A stretch of DNA of 64,000 nucleotides from Lachnospiraceae bacterium (GTDB lineage: Bacteria; Bacillota; Clostridia; Lachnospirales; Lachnospiraceae), in the NCBI GenBank assembly GCA_902363825.1, contig CABJBK010000013.1, positions 1 through 64,000 of the forward strand, read 5' to 3'. The notes under the pieces are model-generated. The model was not told the DNA's origin. It made no database searches and saw only the letters and a program-made list of their open reading frames with translations. The position numbers were made by a program, and so were the translations under genes. This document shows positions 19,688-28,443 of the stretch, one piece after another. The stretch's first letter is position 1, and the number at the start of each line of letters is the position of its first letter.

Positions 19688-21973
19688 ATGAAATTATACG
19701 ACAAAGGCGCATATTTGTTGAACGGCACTGAGCTTGTGGAAGATGGCAGAGATGCCGCGGATATCATAAAGAGCCGGACCGGTGAGACGATAACGAGCAG
19801 TGAAGCGGCGAAAAATACGATCGCTTACGGTATTTTAAAAGAGCACAACACATCCGGCAGCATGGAAAAGCTTCAGATCAAATTTGACAAGCTGACATCC
19901 CACGATATCACATTTGTCGGTATTATTCAGACAGCCCGGGCATCCGGACTGGAAAAATTCCCGATTCCTTACGTCCTTACCAACTGCCACAACAGTCTGT
20001 GTGCGGTAGGTGGAACGATCAATGAAGATGACCACATGTTTGGACTGACCTGCGCAAAGAAGTACGGCGGAGTCTATGTACCGCCTCATCAGGCAGTTAT
20101 CCATCAGTTCGCCCGCGAAATGCTTGCAGGCGGTGGAAAAATGATCCTTGGATCCGATTCCCATACCCGCTACGGGGCACTTGGAACCATGGCGATCGGG
20201 GAAGGCGGACCGGAGCTGGTAAAACAGCTGCTCAGTAAGACATACGATATCAATATGCCGGGCGTAGTTGGTGTATATCTGACCGGAACACCGGCGAAGG
20301 GTGTAGGTCCGCAGGATATCGCGCTTGCGATCATCGGAGAAGTATTTGACCGTGGATATGTAAAAAATAAAGTTATGGAATTTGTGGGACCGGGCGTTTC
20401 CAATCTGAGCGTGGACTACCGGATCGGTGTGGATGTTATGACGACAGAGACGACCTGCCTGTCTTCCATCTGGAGAACCGATGAAAAAGTAAAAGAGTTT
20501 TATGATATTCACGGAAGAGTCGGTGAATACAAAGAGTTAAATCCGGGTAAAGTAGCATATTATGACGGAATGATCGAGATCGACCTTGGCACGATCAAGC
20601 CAATGATCGCAATGCCGTTCCATCCGAGCAACACCTACACGATTGATGAACTGAACGCGAACCTTATGGATATTCTGGATGACTGTGAGAAGCGCGCCGA
20701 GGTCAGCTTCGACGGGGCAGTCAAACTGGACTTAAAGAGCAAGGTAAGAGACGGAAAACTTTATGTGGATCAGGGTATCATTGCAGGATGCGCGGGCGGC
20801 GGATTTGAAAATATCTGCGACGCGGCGGATATCTTAAAAGGAAAATCCATCGGAGCGAATGAGTTTACGTTAAGTGTATATCCGGCAAGTACACCGGTTT
20901 ACATGGAACTGGTAAAGAACGGTGCAGTGGCATCTCTGATGGAGACCGGAGCGATCGTAAAGACTGCGTTCTGCGGACCATGTTTCGGGGCCGGCGATAC
21001 ACCGGCAAACAACGCGTTTTCCATCCGTCATTCCACCAGAAACTTCCCGAACCGTGAAGGTTCTAAGGTGCAGAACGGACAGGTGGCTTCCGTTGCGCTT
21101 ATGGATGCCCGTTCGATCGCGGCAACTGCGGCAAACAAGGGTATTCTTACCTCTGCGGCAGATATGGATGTAAACTATACAAAGCCGAAATATTTCTTTG
21201 ACAAGACCATTTATGAGAACCGTGTATTTGACTCCAAGGGAGTTGCAGATCCGTCGGTTGAGATCCAGTTTGGACCGAACATCAAAGACTGGCCGGCAAT
21301 GAGTGCGCTTCCGGAGCATATGGTATTAAAAGTTGTTTCCGAGATCCACGATCCGGTCACAACGACAGATGAGCTGATCCCGTCCGGTGAGACATCTTCT
21401 TTCCGTTCCAATCCGCTTGGACTGGCAGAATTTGCGCTTTCCAGAAAAGATCCGGCTTACGTTGGACGTGCCAAGGAAGTACAGAAAGCACAGAAAGCGA
21501 TCGAAGAAGGAAAGAATCCGGAAGAAGGATTTGCTGAAATTGCACCGGTTATTGAAACAATCAAAAAAGAATATACAGATGTGACAAAAGAGAATCTTGG
21601 CGTCGGAAGCACGATCTTCGCGGTAAAACCGGGAGACGGCTCTGCGCGTGAGCAGGCTGCGTCATGTCAGAAGGTACTTGGCGGATGGGCAAACATCGCC
21701 AATGAATACGCGACCAAGCGTTATCGTTCGAACCTGATCAACTGGGGTATGCTTCCATTTCTGATCCCGGAAGGGGAACTGCCATTCCGGAATGGAGATT
21801 ATCTGTTTGTACCGGAGATCCGGGAAGCGATCGAGCAGAAAAAGACAGAGATCGACGCATTTGTGGTAAAGGATGGAAAGCTGGTTCCGTTCACGCTTCA
21901 GATGGGTGAACTGACAGAGGATGAGAGAACGATCATTCTCAAAGGATGTCTTATCAATTATTACAGAGGTTAA
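19688..21973 (+). CDS. Aconitase-superfamily hydratase
   Basis: 761 residues from the ATG at 19688, which has AGGAGGG at 19674-19680; an in-frame start at 19661 lies before that site. The protein has the aconitase cluster layout: a cysteine in [12 protein letters not shown] and a C-x2-C pair in [12 protein letters not shown] for the [4Fe-4S] cluster, plus [20 protein letters not shown]. The overall order suggests the YbhJ/hydratase branch of the family rather than classical AcnA or AcnB. The substrate is therefore uncertain: citrate/isocitrate or a related hydroxyacid. It is the first gene before an AI-2E-family exporter 15 bp downstream. Confidence 0.85.
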   Translation: MKLYDKGAYLLNGTELVEDGRDAADIIKSRTGETITSSEAAKNTIAYGILKEHNTSGSMEKLQIKFDKLTSHDITFVGIIQTARASGLEKFPIPYVLTNCHNSLCAVGGTINEDDHMFGLTCAKKYGGVYVPPHQAVIHQFAREMLAGGGKMILGSDSHTRYGALGTMAIGEGGPELVKQLLSKTYDINMPGVVGVYLTGTPAKGVGPQDIALAIIGEVFDRGYVKNKVMEFVGPGVSNLSVDYRIGVDVMTTETTCLSSIWRTDEKVKEFYDIHGRVGEYKELNPGKVAYYDGMIEIDLGTIKPMIAMPFHPSNTYTIDELNANLMDILDDCEKRAEVSFDGAVKLDLKSKVRDGKLYVDQGIIAGCAGGGFENICDAADILKGKSIGANEFTLSVYPASTPVYMELVKNGAVASLMETGAIVKTAFCGPCFGAGDTPANNAFSIRHSTRNFPNREGSKVQNGQVASVALMDARSIAATAANKGILTSAADMDVNYTKPKYFFDKTIYENRVFDSKGVADPSVEIQFGPNIKDWPAMSALPEHMVLKVVSEIHDPVTTTDELIPSGETSSFRSNPLGLAEFALSRKDPAYVGRAKEVQKAQKAIEEGKNPEEGFAEIAPVIETIKKEYTDVTKENLGVGSTIFAVKPGDGSAREQAASCQKVLGGWANIANEYATKRYRSNLINWGMLPFLIPEGELPFRNGDYLFVPEIREAIEQKKTEIDAFVVKDGKLVPFTLQMGELTEDERTIILKGCLINYYRG

Positions 21974-21988
21974 AGGAGGGAAGAGCAC

Positions 21989-23323
21989 ATGGCAGAGCAG
22001 GAAAAGAAAGTTCCACAGGAACAGGAGAAAAAAGATAAACTGGATTCCAATCTGAAGTCCTATCTGATGATAGCGCTGTTAGTCTTTGTTGTATTTTGCT
22101 GCTGTATCCTTGTGTTCTTCTTGATCTACCGCTATAACGGTTTTGCGTCCGGCTGGCGGAAGCTGATGAAGGTATTGCAGCCGATCATCATCGGTCTGGT
22201 GGTCGCCTATCTGCTGAACCCGGTCATGATGTTTTTAGAAAGTCATTTAAAAACGCTTTTTAGCAAAAAGATCCACGACGAGAAGAAAGTATGGAAAATG
22301 TCAAGAGGGATCGGGATCGCGTTGTCGCTGTTACTCCTGGTTCTGATCGTGTACGGACTTCTTATGATGGTGATTCCGCAGCTCATACAGAGTATTACGG
22401 GGATGTTCACCTCCCTGCCGGACGAAGTGGAACAGCTTTCCAAGTGGATAGACACGCAGTTTAAGGGAGATAAGGAGACGGCGGCGTTTATGAATGATAC
22501 GCTCGACCGGGCGGCAAGCTACTTTGAGAACTGGGTGCAGACCGATGTCCTGCCGCAGGCGACGACCTATCTGGCATCCATTACGAGCGGCGTAATCTCG
22601 ATGGTGAAGCTGTTGTTCAATACGATCATCGGACTGATCGTTTCCGTCTATGTACTGATGGAAAAAGAAAAATTTATCGGTCAGTCAAAGAAGATCATAT
22701 ATGCGATCTTTAAACCGGAGCGCGGAAATATTATTGTGCGGACCGTGCGCAAGAGCAATCAGATCTTTGGCGGATTTATTACAGGAAAGATCCTGGATTC
22801 GGTGATCATCGGTGTGATCTGTTATGTGGTGCTCCTTATTATGAATATGCCGTATACGGTACTGGTTTCCGTGATCGTCGGAGTGACGAACGTGATCCCG
22901 TTTTTCGGACCGTATATCGGGGCGATCCCGAGTTTTATCATAATCGCACTGGCAAATCCGTTGCAGGGACTTTACTTTTTGATCTTTATCATCATCCTGC
23001 AGCAGTTTGACGGGAATATTTTGGGACCGAAGATCCTCGGAAATTCCACGGGGCTGTCTTCCTTCTGGGTTGTGTTTGCAATCCTGATCGGGGGCGGAAT
23101 GTTCGGAGTGCCGGGAATGATCCTCGGAGTGCCGACATTTGCGGTAATTTACTACATCGTCCGCAATATTGTAAATTATTTCCTGCGGAAAAGAAGTCTG
23201 CCGGATAAAACCGATGAATACATCATGCTGGTAGATATTGACACAAAAACGAATGCGATGAATTATAAAGAAAAAGAGGCAAAGAAAGAGGCATCTGAGG
23301 ATGAAAAGGTGAAAGCCGAATAA
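21989..23323 (+). CDS. AI-2E family (PerM/UPF0118) transporter
   Basis: 444 residues with about eight membrane helices. Family features include the paired N-terminal helices, the amphipathic central region (SLPDEVEQLSKWIDTQFKG), GPYIGAIPSFIIIAL, and the GGGMFGVPGMILGVPTFAVIYYI segment near the end. Members export autoinducer-2 or move ions such as sodium; which applies here is unknown. The C-terminus is a charged cytoplasmic tail whose last codons form one arm of the terminator. RBS AAAGGAGGG. Confidence 0.88.
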   Translation: MAEQEKKVPQEQEKKDKLDSNLKSYLMIALLVFVVFCCCILVFFLIYRYNGFASGWRKLMKVLQPIIIGLVVAYLLNPVMMFLESHLKTLFSKKIHDEKKVWKMSRGIGIALSLLLLVLIVYGLLMMVIPQLIQSITGMFTSLPDEVEQLSKWIDTQFKGDKETAAFMNDTLDRAASYFENWVQTDVLPQATTYLASITSGVISMVKLLFNTIIGLIVSVYVLMEKEKFIGQSKKIIYAIFKPERGNIIVRTVRKSNQIFGGFITGKILDSVIIGVICYVVLLIMNMPYTVLVSVIVGVTNVIPFFGPYIGAIPSFIIIALANPLQGLYFLIFIIILQQFDGNILGPKILGNSTGLSSFWVVFAILIGGGMFGVPGMILGVPTFAVIYYIVRNIVNYFLRKRSLPDKTDEYIMLVDIDTKTNAMNYKEKEAKKEASEDEKVKAE

Positions 23324-23340
23324 GGCTTTCATCTTTTTTT
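23310..23340 (+). terminator. Terminator after the AI-2E transporter gene
   Basis: TGAAAGCC (23310-23317) pairs with GGCTTTCA (23324-23331) across the stop codon and is followed by TCTTTTTTT. A clear rho-independent terminator. Confidence 0.9.
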
Positions 23341-23462
23341 GAATCATAGGAAATTCCTTCCTATGATTCAAAAACGCTCCGCGGGGATGCGCAGCTCGCG
23401 GAGATGAAGTTTATGTTGAACATACCGCTCGCGCGCGAAAGTGTGCGGTAAGCGCACACTTT
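23341..23462. repeat. Three consecutive hairpins, candidate interspersed palindromic element
   Basis: This part of the 315-bp gap (23324-23638) contains no gene. Hairpin 1 is a perfect 12-bp palindrome with a 5-nt loop (23341-23352 with 23358-23369, GAATCATAGGAA). Hairpin 2 pairs CTCCGCG (23377-23383) with CGCGGAG (23397-23403). Hairpin 3 is a 10-bp stem with a 5-nt loop (23438-23447 with 23453-23462, AAAGTGTGCG) followed by ATTTTAAT. A row of three unrelated strong stems after a normal terminator suggests a dispersed repeat or small noncoding RNA rather than extra terminators. Confidence 0.6.
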
Positions 23463-23536
23463 ATTTTAATAGCGACGAGAAAGATGCAGACCGCGGAAAA
23501 AGCCGGAAATTTTGTCGGATTCGGGCGCAGATATTT

Positions 23537-23565
23537 TTGACAGAAGGCACCTGTTATGTTACACT
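23537..23565 (+). promoter_or_regulatory. Sigma-A promoter of the TPR/AAA gene
   Basis: TTGACA (23537-23542), 17 bp, TACACT (23560-23565), 73 bp before the TTG start. A strong -35 and fair -10. Confidence 0.7.
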
Positions 23566-23638
23566 GAAATCAATAATCAGGGGTACTTTCACCATATGGT
23601 ATTTTCTGGTTGAATAGCAGATTTTGAGGTGACATATT

Positions 23639-26362
23639 TTGGATAAATATGAATATAAATTGAAGCTGGACGAGATGAAAAGTCTGGTGGGACAGGGAGA
23701 TTACGAAAAGGCAGAAGAGATTGCGGACACGATCAACTGGAGAAAAGTAAAAAACGTAAATTCTCTGGTGCTTGCCAGTGAGATATACAGTCATATGCAG
23801 CGTTACGAGGACAGCAGGGATGTGCTTCTTATGGCATATGACCGGTCACCGATCGGCAGAACGATCATCTATCGTCTGGCAGAGCTTGCGATACATACAC
23901 ATAATTTTGATGAAGCCAAAGATTACTACGAGGAATTTGTGGAGATCGCGCCGCATGACAATTTGAAATATGTGCTCCGCTATGAGTTAAGCCGGGAACA
24001 AGGCGAACCGATTACGGAGCAGATCGCGATATTAGAAGAATTAAAAGAGCAGGAATACACGGAAAAATGGGCGTTTGAACTGGCCGAGCTTTATCATCGG
24101 GCGGGCATGAGCGACCAGTGCATCGATGCCTGTGATGAGCTGGTGCTCTGGTTTGGCGATGGCATTTATGTGGAAAAAGCACTGGAATTAAAAATGCTGT
24201 ATCAGCCGCTCACTCCGCAGCAGGAGGAGAAGTACCGCAATATCACAAGAGAAAAGATCGAGCGGGAAGGCGTCATGGAGGTACGTCAGGATGAAGACCT
24301 CGCCTCCGGTGAGATCGTGGCGGAGACCGTGCAGATCCCGAGAGTAAAAACGAACACGGAAAAATTCAATACCGTGAACCTCCAGAAAGAGCTTGCGAAG
24401 AGCATGCAGCAGATCATGGATGCGACAGAGAAAGAGACCGTCTCTGACACCATGGATAATATCAAAAAGATGGTCGAGGATATCCCTTATCTTCAGATGC
24501 CCAGGGAAGAAACGCCGGAAGAAAGAGAGCGGCAGGAAAAAAAATACGGACATATTGAGACGGATGAGGAGATCGATGGTTCCTTAAAGATCAATTTTCA
24601 GGAAATGCTTGGCGAGGAACCGGGCGGTCAGATGAACTTGAATGTTCCGGACCGCGCGATGATCGAGCGTCAGATCACCGGTCAGATGAGCATTTCCGAT
24701 GTGCTCGGTGAATGGGAAAAGACCAAGCGCGCCGCAGAGGCTGCCATGCAGGAGGCGGAGAAGCGCAGACTTGAGGCAGCCCGGAAGAAAGCGTTAAAAG
24801 AGACAGAAGAGATCATGGATCGGCTTAAAGATATCGTTCCGGAACTTGAGGCGGCGCATACTTCTTTTCAGACCGGCACACCGGTGGAAGAGGAAGCGGC
24901 AGGTCAGATCGTTGCCAATATGAACCAGATCCTGCAGCAGAAGATCGATAAAGTAAAAAATACGACCGAAGATCTCGATGAGATCTTAAAACAGAAAAAA
25001 GAAGAGACCAGGGAGTCCAGAGAAGAACAGCTGAAGAGAAAGATGGTGCAGCCGACGAAGCGGATCCCGAGTCTGGAAGAATTCATGAAGCGCACATTCT
25101 TTCATGATGATGATCTTTTGGATGAAGATTTCGAAGAACCGGAAAAGACAGAGGATCCGGAAGACTTGAACGAGGATCATATGGAAGAACCGGTCGAAGA
25201 GCCGATGGAAGAGGCTGCGGAGGCGTCCGAAGAACTCACCGGGGAATCCGAACCGGAAGAGGCGGATCCGAAAGAAGCCGATGAAGTATTTTTCGAAGAG
25301 GCGGAGACTGATGGATACGAGCCGGATGAAACGGAAACCGACGAAGCATTCTTCGAAGAAACAGAGACTGACGAATACGAGCCGGATGAAGCAGAGGCCG
25401 AAGAACCGGAAAGCGACGCGGCGGAAACCGATGAGGTGCCGGAGGAGATCTTTGAGGAGACCGAGACAGTCGAGCCGGATCTTGAGGGAATGCACCAGAA
25501 GTTAGAGCAGGCGCTCGTGACGGAGTATGCAGACGGAGAGCCGGACGAAGAAGAGCAGGAAACACCGCAAGAGGCCGAAGAGGAAGTGCCGGAAGAAGCA
25601 CCGAAAAAGCTGACGCCGGAGATAAAGAAACTGTTTACCTATTTCATGCCGGTCAATGGGATGGAAGAACAGGTTGCGAAAGCACTGTTCGGATGCAGCC
25701 GACCGTTAAAAAAAGGAAATGGATTCGGACATATTCTGATCCAGGGAATCCGGGGAAGCGGAAAGACGGTTCTTGCGACCAATCTGATCAAGGCTCTGCA
25801 AAAAGAGACAGGCAGACCAAACGGACGGATCGGAAAGATCGAAGGAAAATCATTAAATCAAAAAGATATCGCGATGCTGCTGCGTAAGGTGGCAGGCGGC
25901 TGCCTGATCATTGAAAGCGCTGGGGACATTTCCAGGGAAACAGCGGTACGCCTTTCCCTCTGTCTGGAAAGTGACGCGAGTGATATCCTCATTATCATGG
26001 AGGATACCAAAGAGGGACTGCGCAAGGCACTTGGCAGAGATGAAAAATTTGCGGAGAGATTTAAGGAAAAGATCGTGATCCCGATCTTTACAAGCGATGA
26101 GCTGGTTGCGTTCGCGAAAGTTTACGCGAATGAGCTTGGATACGATATCGATGAAATGGCAACGCTCGCGCTCTATAACCGGATCAGTAATATTCAGAGA
26201 CTGGATGAGCCGACCAACCTCACAGAGGTAAAGGAGATCGTGGATGAAGCGGTTGCGAGAGCGGAAAAGGTCGGATTCAAGAAAATGTTTGACATCATTA
26301 CTTCCCGTAGATATACGGAAGATGATTATATCGCACTGCGCGAAAAAGATTTTGACGAATAA
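23639..26362 (+). CDS. Large protein with TPR-like N-terminus, acidic repeats and AAA-type ATPase domain
   Basis: 907 residues. Residues about 1-190 form TPR-like helical pairs (LVGQGDYEKAEEIADTINW, AIHTHNFDEAKDYYEEFVE). A helical Gln/Glu/Lys-rich middle (about 330-470) is followed by an extremely acidic stretch (about 480-640) with two near-identical 20-residue units. The C-terminus (about 655-907) is an ATPase domain with Walker A GIRGSGKT (about 703-710) and a Walker B-like strand GCLIIESAGD, resembling SpoVK/CbxX-type AAA modules. The start is TTG 23639, with GAGGTGA 7 nt upstream. Its function is unknown; a scaffold or remodelling ATPase is an inference. glgB follows after 19 bp, so they are co-transcribed. 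Confidence 0.82.
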   Translation: MDKYEYKLKLDEMKSLVGQGDYEKAEEIADTINWRKVKNVNSLVLASEIYSHMQRYEDSRDVLLMAYDRSPIGRTIIYRLAELAIHTHNFDEAKDYYEEFVEIAPHDNLKYVLRYELSREQGEPITEQIAILEELKEQEYTEKWAFELAELYHRAGMSDQCIDACDELVLWFGDGIYVEKALELKMLYQPLTPQQEEKYRNITREKIEREGVMEVRQDEDLASGEIVAETVQIPRVKTNTEKFNTVNLQKELAKSMQQIMDATEKETVSDTMDNIKKMVEDIPYLQMPREETPEERERQEKKYGHIETDEEIDGSLKINFQEMLGEEPGGQMNLNVPDRAMIERQITGQMSISDVLGEWEKTKRAAEAAMQEAEKRRLEAARKKALKETEEIMDRLKDIVPELEAAHTSFQTGTPVEEEAAGQIVANMNQILQQKIDKVKNTTEDLDEILKQKKEETRESREEQLKRKMVQPTKRIPSLEEFMKRTFFHDDDLLDEDFEEPEKTEDPEDLNEDHMEEPVEEPMEEAAEASEELTGESEPEEADPKEADEVFFEEAETDGYEPDETETDEAFFEETETDEYEPDEAEAEEPESDAAETDEVPEEIFEETETVEPDLEGMHQKLEQALVTEYADGEPDEEEQETPQEAEEEVPEEAPKKLTPEIKKLFTYFMPVNGMEEQVAKALFGCSRPLKKGNGFGHILIQGIRGSGKTVLATNLIKALQKETGRPNGRIGKIEGKSLNQKDIAMLLRKVAGGCLIIESAGDISRETAVRLSLCLESDASDILIIMEDTKEGLRKALGRDEKFAERFKEKIVIPIFTSDELVAFAKVYANELGYDIDEMATLALYNRISNIQRLDEPTNLTEVKEIVDEAVARAEKVGFKKMFDIITSRRYTEDDYIALREKDFDE
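25280..25399 (+). repeat. Two 60-bp in-frame tandem repeats coding an acidic linker
   Basis: Units 25280-25339 and 25340-25399 each encode 20 residues of the type DE(V/A)FFEE-ETD-YEPDE. A third, degraded copy follows (about 25400-25470). The units share long identical runs, consistent with recent expansion by slippage; because they are in frame, changes in number alter linker length only. Confidence 0.75.
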
Positions 26363-26381
26363 GCGATAAGGGGGTTTTTAT

Positions 26382-28286
26382 ATGACGGGTAAGTTTTCAG
26401 AACTGGATATGTATTATTTCGGACAGGGAACACATTATGAAATTTACAAACAGATGGGGGCACATCCGGCAGAAGAAGACGGGGTGCAGGGTGTACTGTT
26501 TCAGGTGTGGGCACCGCATGCGGCGCAGGTGTACGTCATAGGAACATTCAATGGCTGGAATGAAAATGCCAATGAAATGGAGCGGTTGAAACCGGAAGAA
26601 GCCGGGATCTACGCATGCTTTATTCCGGGAGTGAAATGCGGGGAGCTTTATAAGTATCTTATCGTGACGTCGGATGGGACAAAGTTATACAAGGCAGATC
26701 CGTATGCCAATTACGCGGAAAAAAGACCGGGTACGGCGTCGGCGGTCGCGGATATCATGCATTTCAAATGGTCGGATGATGCGTGGATGAAGGCAAGGGC
26801 TGCGGTGAAAGATATTTACGCGCAGCCGATGACGATCTATGAGGTGCATCCGGGTTCCTGGATGCGTCATCCGGGCAGGGAAGATGAAGGCTTTTACACA
26901 TACCGGGATCTGGCACATTCGCTGACGGCATATGTCAAAGAAATGGGCTATACACATGTAGAGCTGATGGGGATCGCGGAGTATCCGTACGACGGTTCCT
27001 GGGGCTATCAGGTGACCGGATATTTTGCGCCGACTTCACGTTACGGTACGCCGGAAGATTTTATGTACCTGATCAATTATCTGCACAAAAACAAAATCGG
27101 TGTCATCTTAGACTGGGTTCCGGCGCATTTTCCGAGAGATGCGCATGGTCTGGCGGACTTTGACGGCGAACCGCTTTATGAGTATGCGGATCCGAGAAAA
27201 GGCGAGCATCCGGAGTGGGGAACAAAGATTTTTGATTATGGCAAGGCACAGGTCAAAAATTTCCTGATCGGAAGCGCTCTGCTCTGGATCGAGCATTATC
27301 ATGTGGATGGACTGCGTGTGGATGCGGTGGCATCCATGCTGTATCTGGACTATGGAAAGCAGCCGGGACAGTGGGTGCCAAACCAGTTTGGCGAGAACAA
27401 AAATCTGGAGGCGGTTGAGTTCTTCCGCCATATCAACACACTGATCACAGGCAGAAACCACGGAACCGTGATGATCGCGGAGGAATCCACCGCATGGCCG
27501 ATGGTGACCGGACCGGCGGAAAACGGCGGGCTTAATTTCAGCTATAAGTGGAATATGGGCTGGATGCATGATTTCCTCGATTATATGAAACTGGATCCGT
27601 ATTTCCGAAAAGGCAACCACAACAAGATGACATTCGCAATGAGTTATAACAGCAGCGAACGCTATATCCTGGTGTTATCGCATGATGAAGTGGTACATCT
27701 GAAATGCTCGATGTTAAATAAGATGCCGGGACTTGAGGATGAGAAATTCAAAAACCTAATGGTCGGTTATGCGTTTATGTTAGGACATCAGGGCAAAAAG
27801 CTTTTGTTTATGGGACAGGATTTCGGACAGAGCAGAGAGTGGAGCGAGGAGCGGGAACTGGACTGGTATCTGCTGGAAGATCCAAGGCACAAACATCTGC
27901 AGGATTTCGTGAAGGCACTGCTCCATCTGTACAAAAAGAATCCGTGTATGTATGAAAACGATCATGACTGGGGCGGATTCGAATGGCTCAATGCCAATGA
28001 TGCCGACCGGAGTATTTTCAGCTTTGTGCGCAAGAGCAAGGACGGAAAGAACAATCTCCTGTTTGTATGCAATTTTACACCGGTAGCGCGGGAAGATTAC
28101 CGGGTCGGAGTTCCAAAGGCAAGCACCTACAAGCTGGTGTTAAACAGTGATGACGCCGCATTTGGCGGATCGGGAGAAAAGAGACCGGCTTCGATCAAGG
28201 CAGAGCATTCGGAATGTGACGGAAGAGAGTATTCCATCGCGTATCCGCTTCCGGGATACGGAGTGGCAGTTTTTTCCTACAAATAA
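26382..28286 (+). CDS. glgB: 1,4-alpha-glucan branching enzyme
   Basis: 634 residues. N-terminal CBM48 domain (GVLFQVWAPHAAQVYVIGTF), then the GH13 barrel with the nucleophile region DGLRVDAVASMLY, the acid/base EESTAWP and the LSHDEVVH motif, and a C-terminal beta domain. It makes alpha-1,6 branches in glycogen. It is the only glycogen gene here; it follows the TPR/AAA gene and ends at a strong terminator. Confidence 0.95.
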   Translation: MTGKFSELDMYYFGQGTHYEIYKQMGAHPAEEDGVQGVLFQVWAPHAAQVYVIGTFNGWNENANEMERLKPEEAGIYACFIPGVKCGELYKYLIVTSDGTKLYKADPYANYAEKRPGTASAVADIMHFKWSDDAWMKARAAVKDIYAQPMTIYEVHPGSWMRHPGREDEGFYTYRDLAHSLTAYVKEMGYTHVELMGIAEYPYDGSWGYQVTGYFAPTSRYGTPEDFMYLINYLHKNKIGVILDWVPAHFPRDAHGLADFDGEPLYEYADPRKGEHPEWGTKIFDYGKAQVKNFLIGSALLWIEHYHVDGLRVDAVASMLYLDYGKQPGQWVPNQFGENKNLEAVEFFRHINTLITGRNHGTVMIAEESTAWPMVTGPAENGGLNFSYKWNMGWMHDFLDYMKLDPYFRKGNHNKMTFAMSYNSSERYILVLSHDEVVHLKCSMLNKMPGLEDEKFKNLMVGYAFMLGHQGKKLLFMGQDFGQSREWSEERELDWYLLEDPRHKHLQDFVKALLHLYKKNPCMYENDHDWGGFEWLNANDADRSIFSFVRKSKDGKNNLLFVCNFTPVAREDYRVGVPKASTYKLVLNSDDAAFGGSGEKRPASIKAEHSECDGREYSIAYPLPGYGVAVFSYK

Positions 28287-28300
28287 AAAAGGAATTTTTA

Positions 28301-28337
28301 AAGGAGGGCGCTTAAATTATAGGCGCCTTCCTTTTTT
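28301..28337 (+). terminator. Terminator after glgB
   Basis: An 11-bp stem with one G-U pair (28301-28311 with 28323-28333, AAGGAGGGCGC) ends in a run of six T. It separates the metabolic operon from the flagellar genes. Confidence 0.9.
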
Positions 28338-28360
28338 AGGCAGGAATTGCGTGAATCTCC

Positions 28361-28388
28361 TAAAGTTTTTTCCGTTTTTCACCGACAT
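28361..28388 (+). promoter_or_regulatory. Sigma-28-type flagellar promoter
   Basis: TAAA (28361-28364) followed by 16 bp and ACCGACAT (28381-28388) approximates the sigma-28/FliA consensus TAAA-N15-GCCGATAA. It is 56 bp before a FliK-like gene, which fits late flagellar control. Confidence 0.6.
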
Positions 28389-28443
28389 AAATATTAGTAG
28401 ACTGCTCGGCAAAAAAAGCAGAGGGTGCGGAGGCATAAAAGCG

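Noticed and set aside
19835..20512. 225-codon minus-strand frame opposite the hydratase
   Set aside because: Antisense to conserved aconitase-type motifs with no start signal.
28147..28443. Upstream extension of the FliK-like protein
   Set aside because: Would overlap glgB, its terminator and the sigma-28 promoter; ATG 28444 has its own ribosome binding site.
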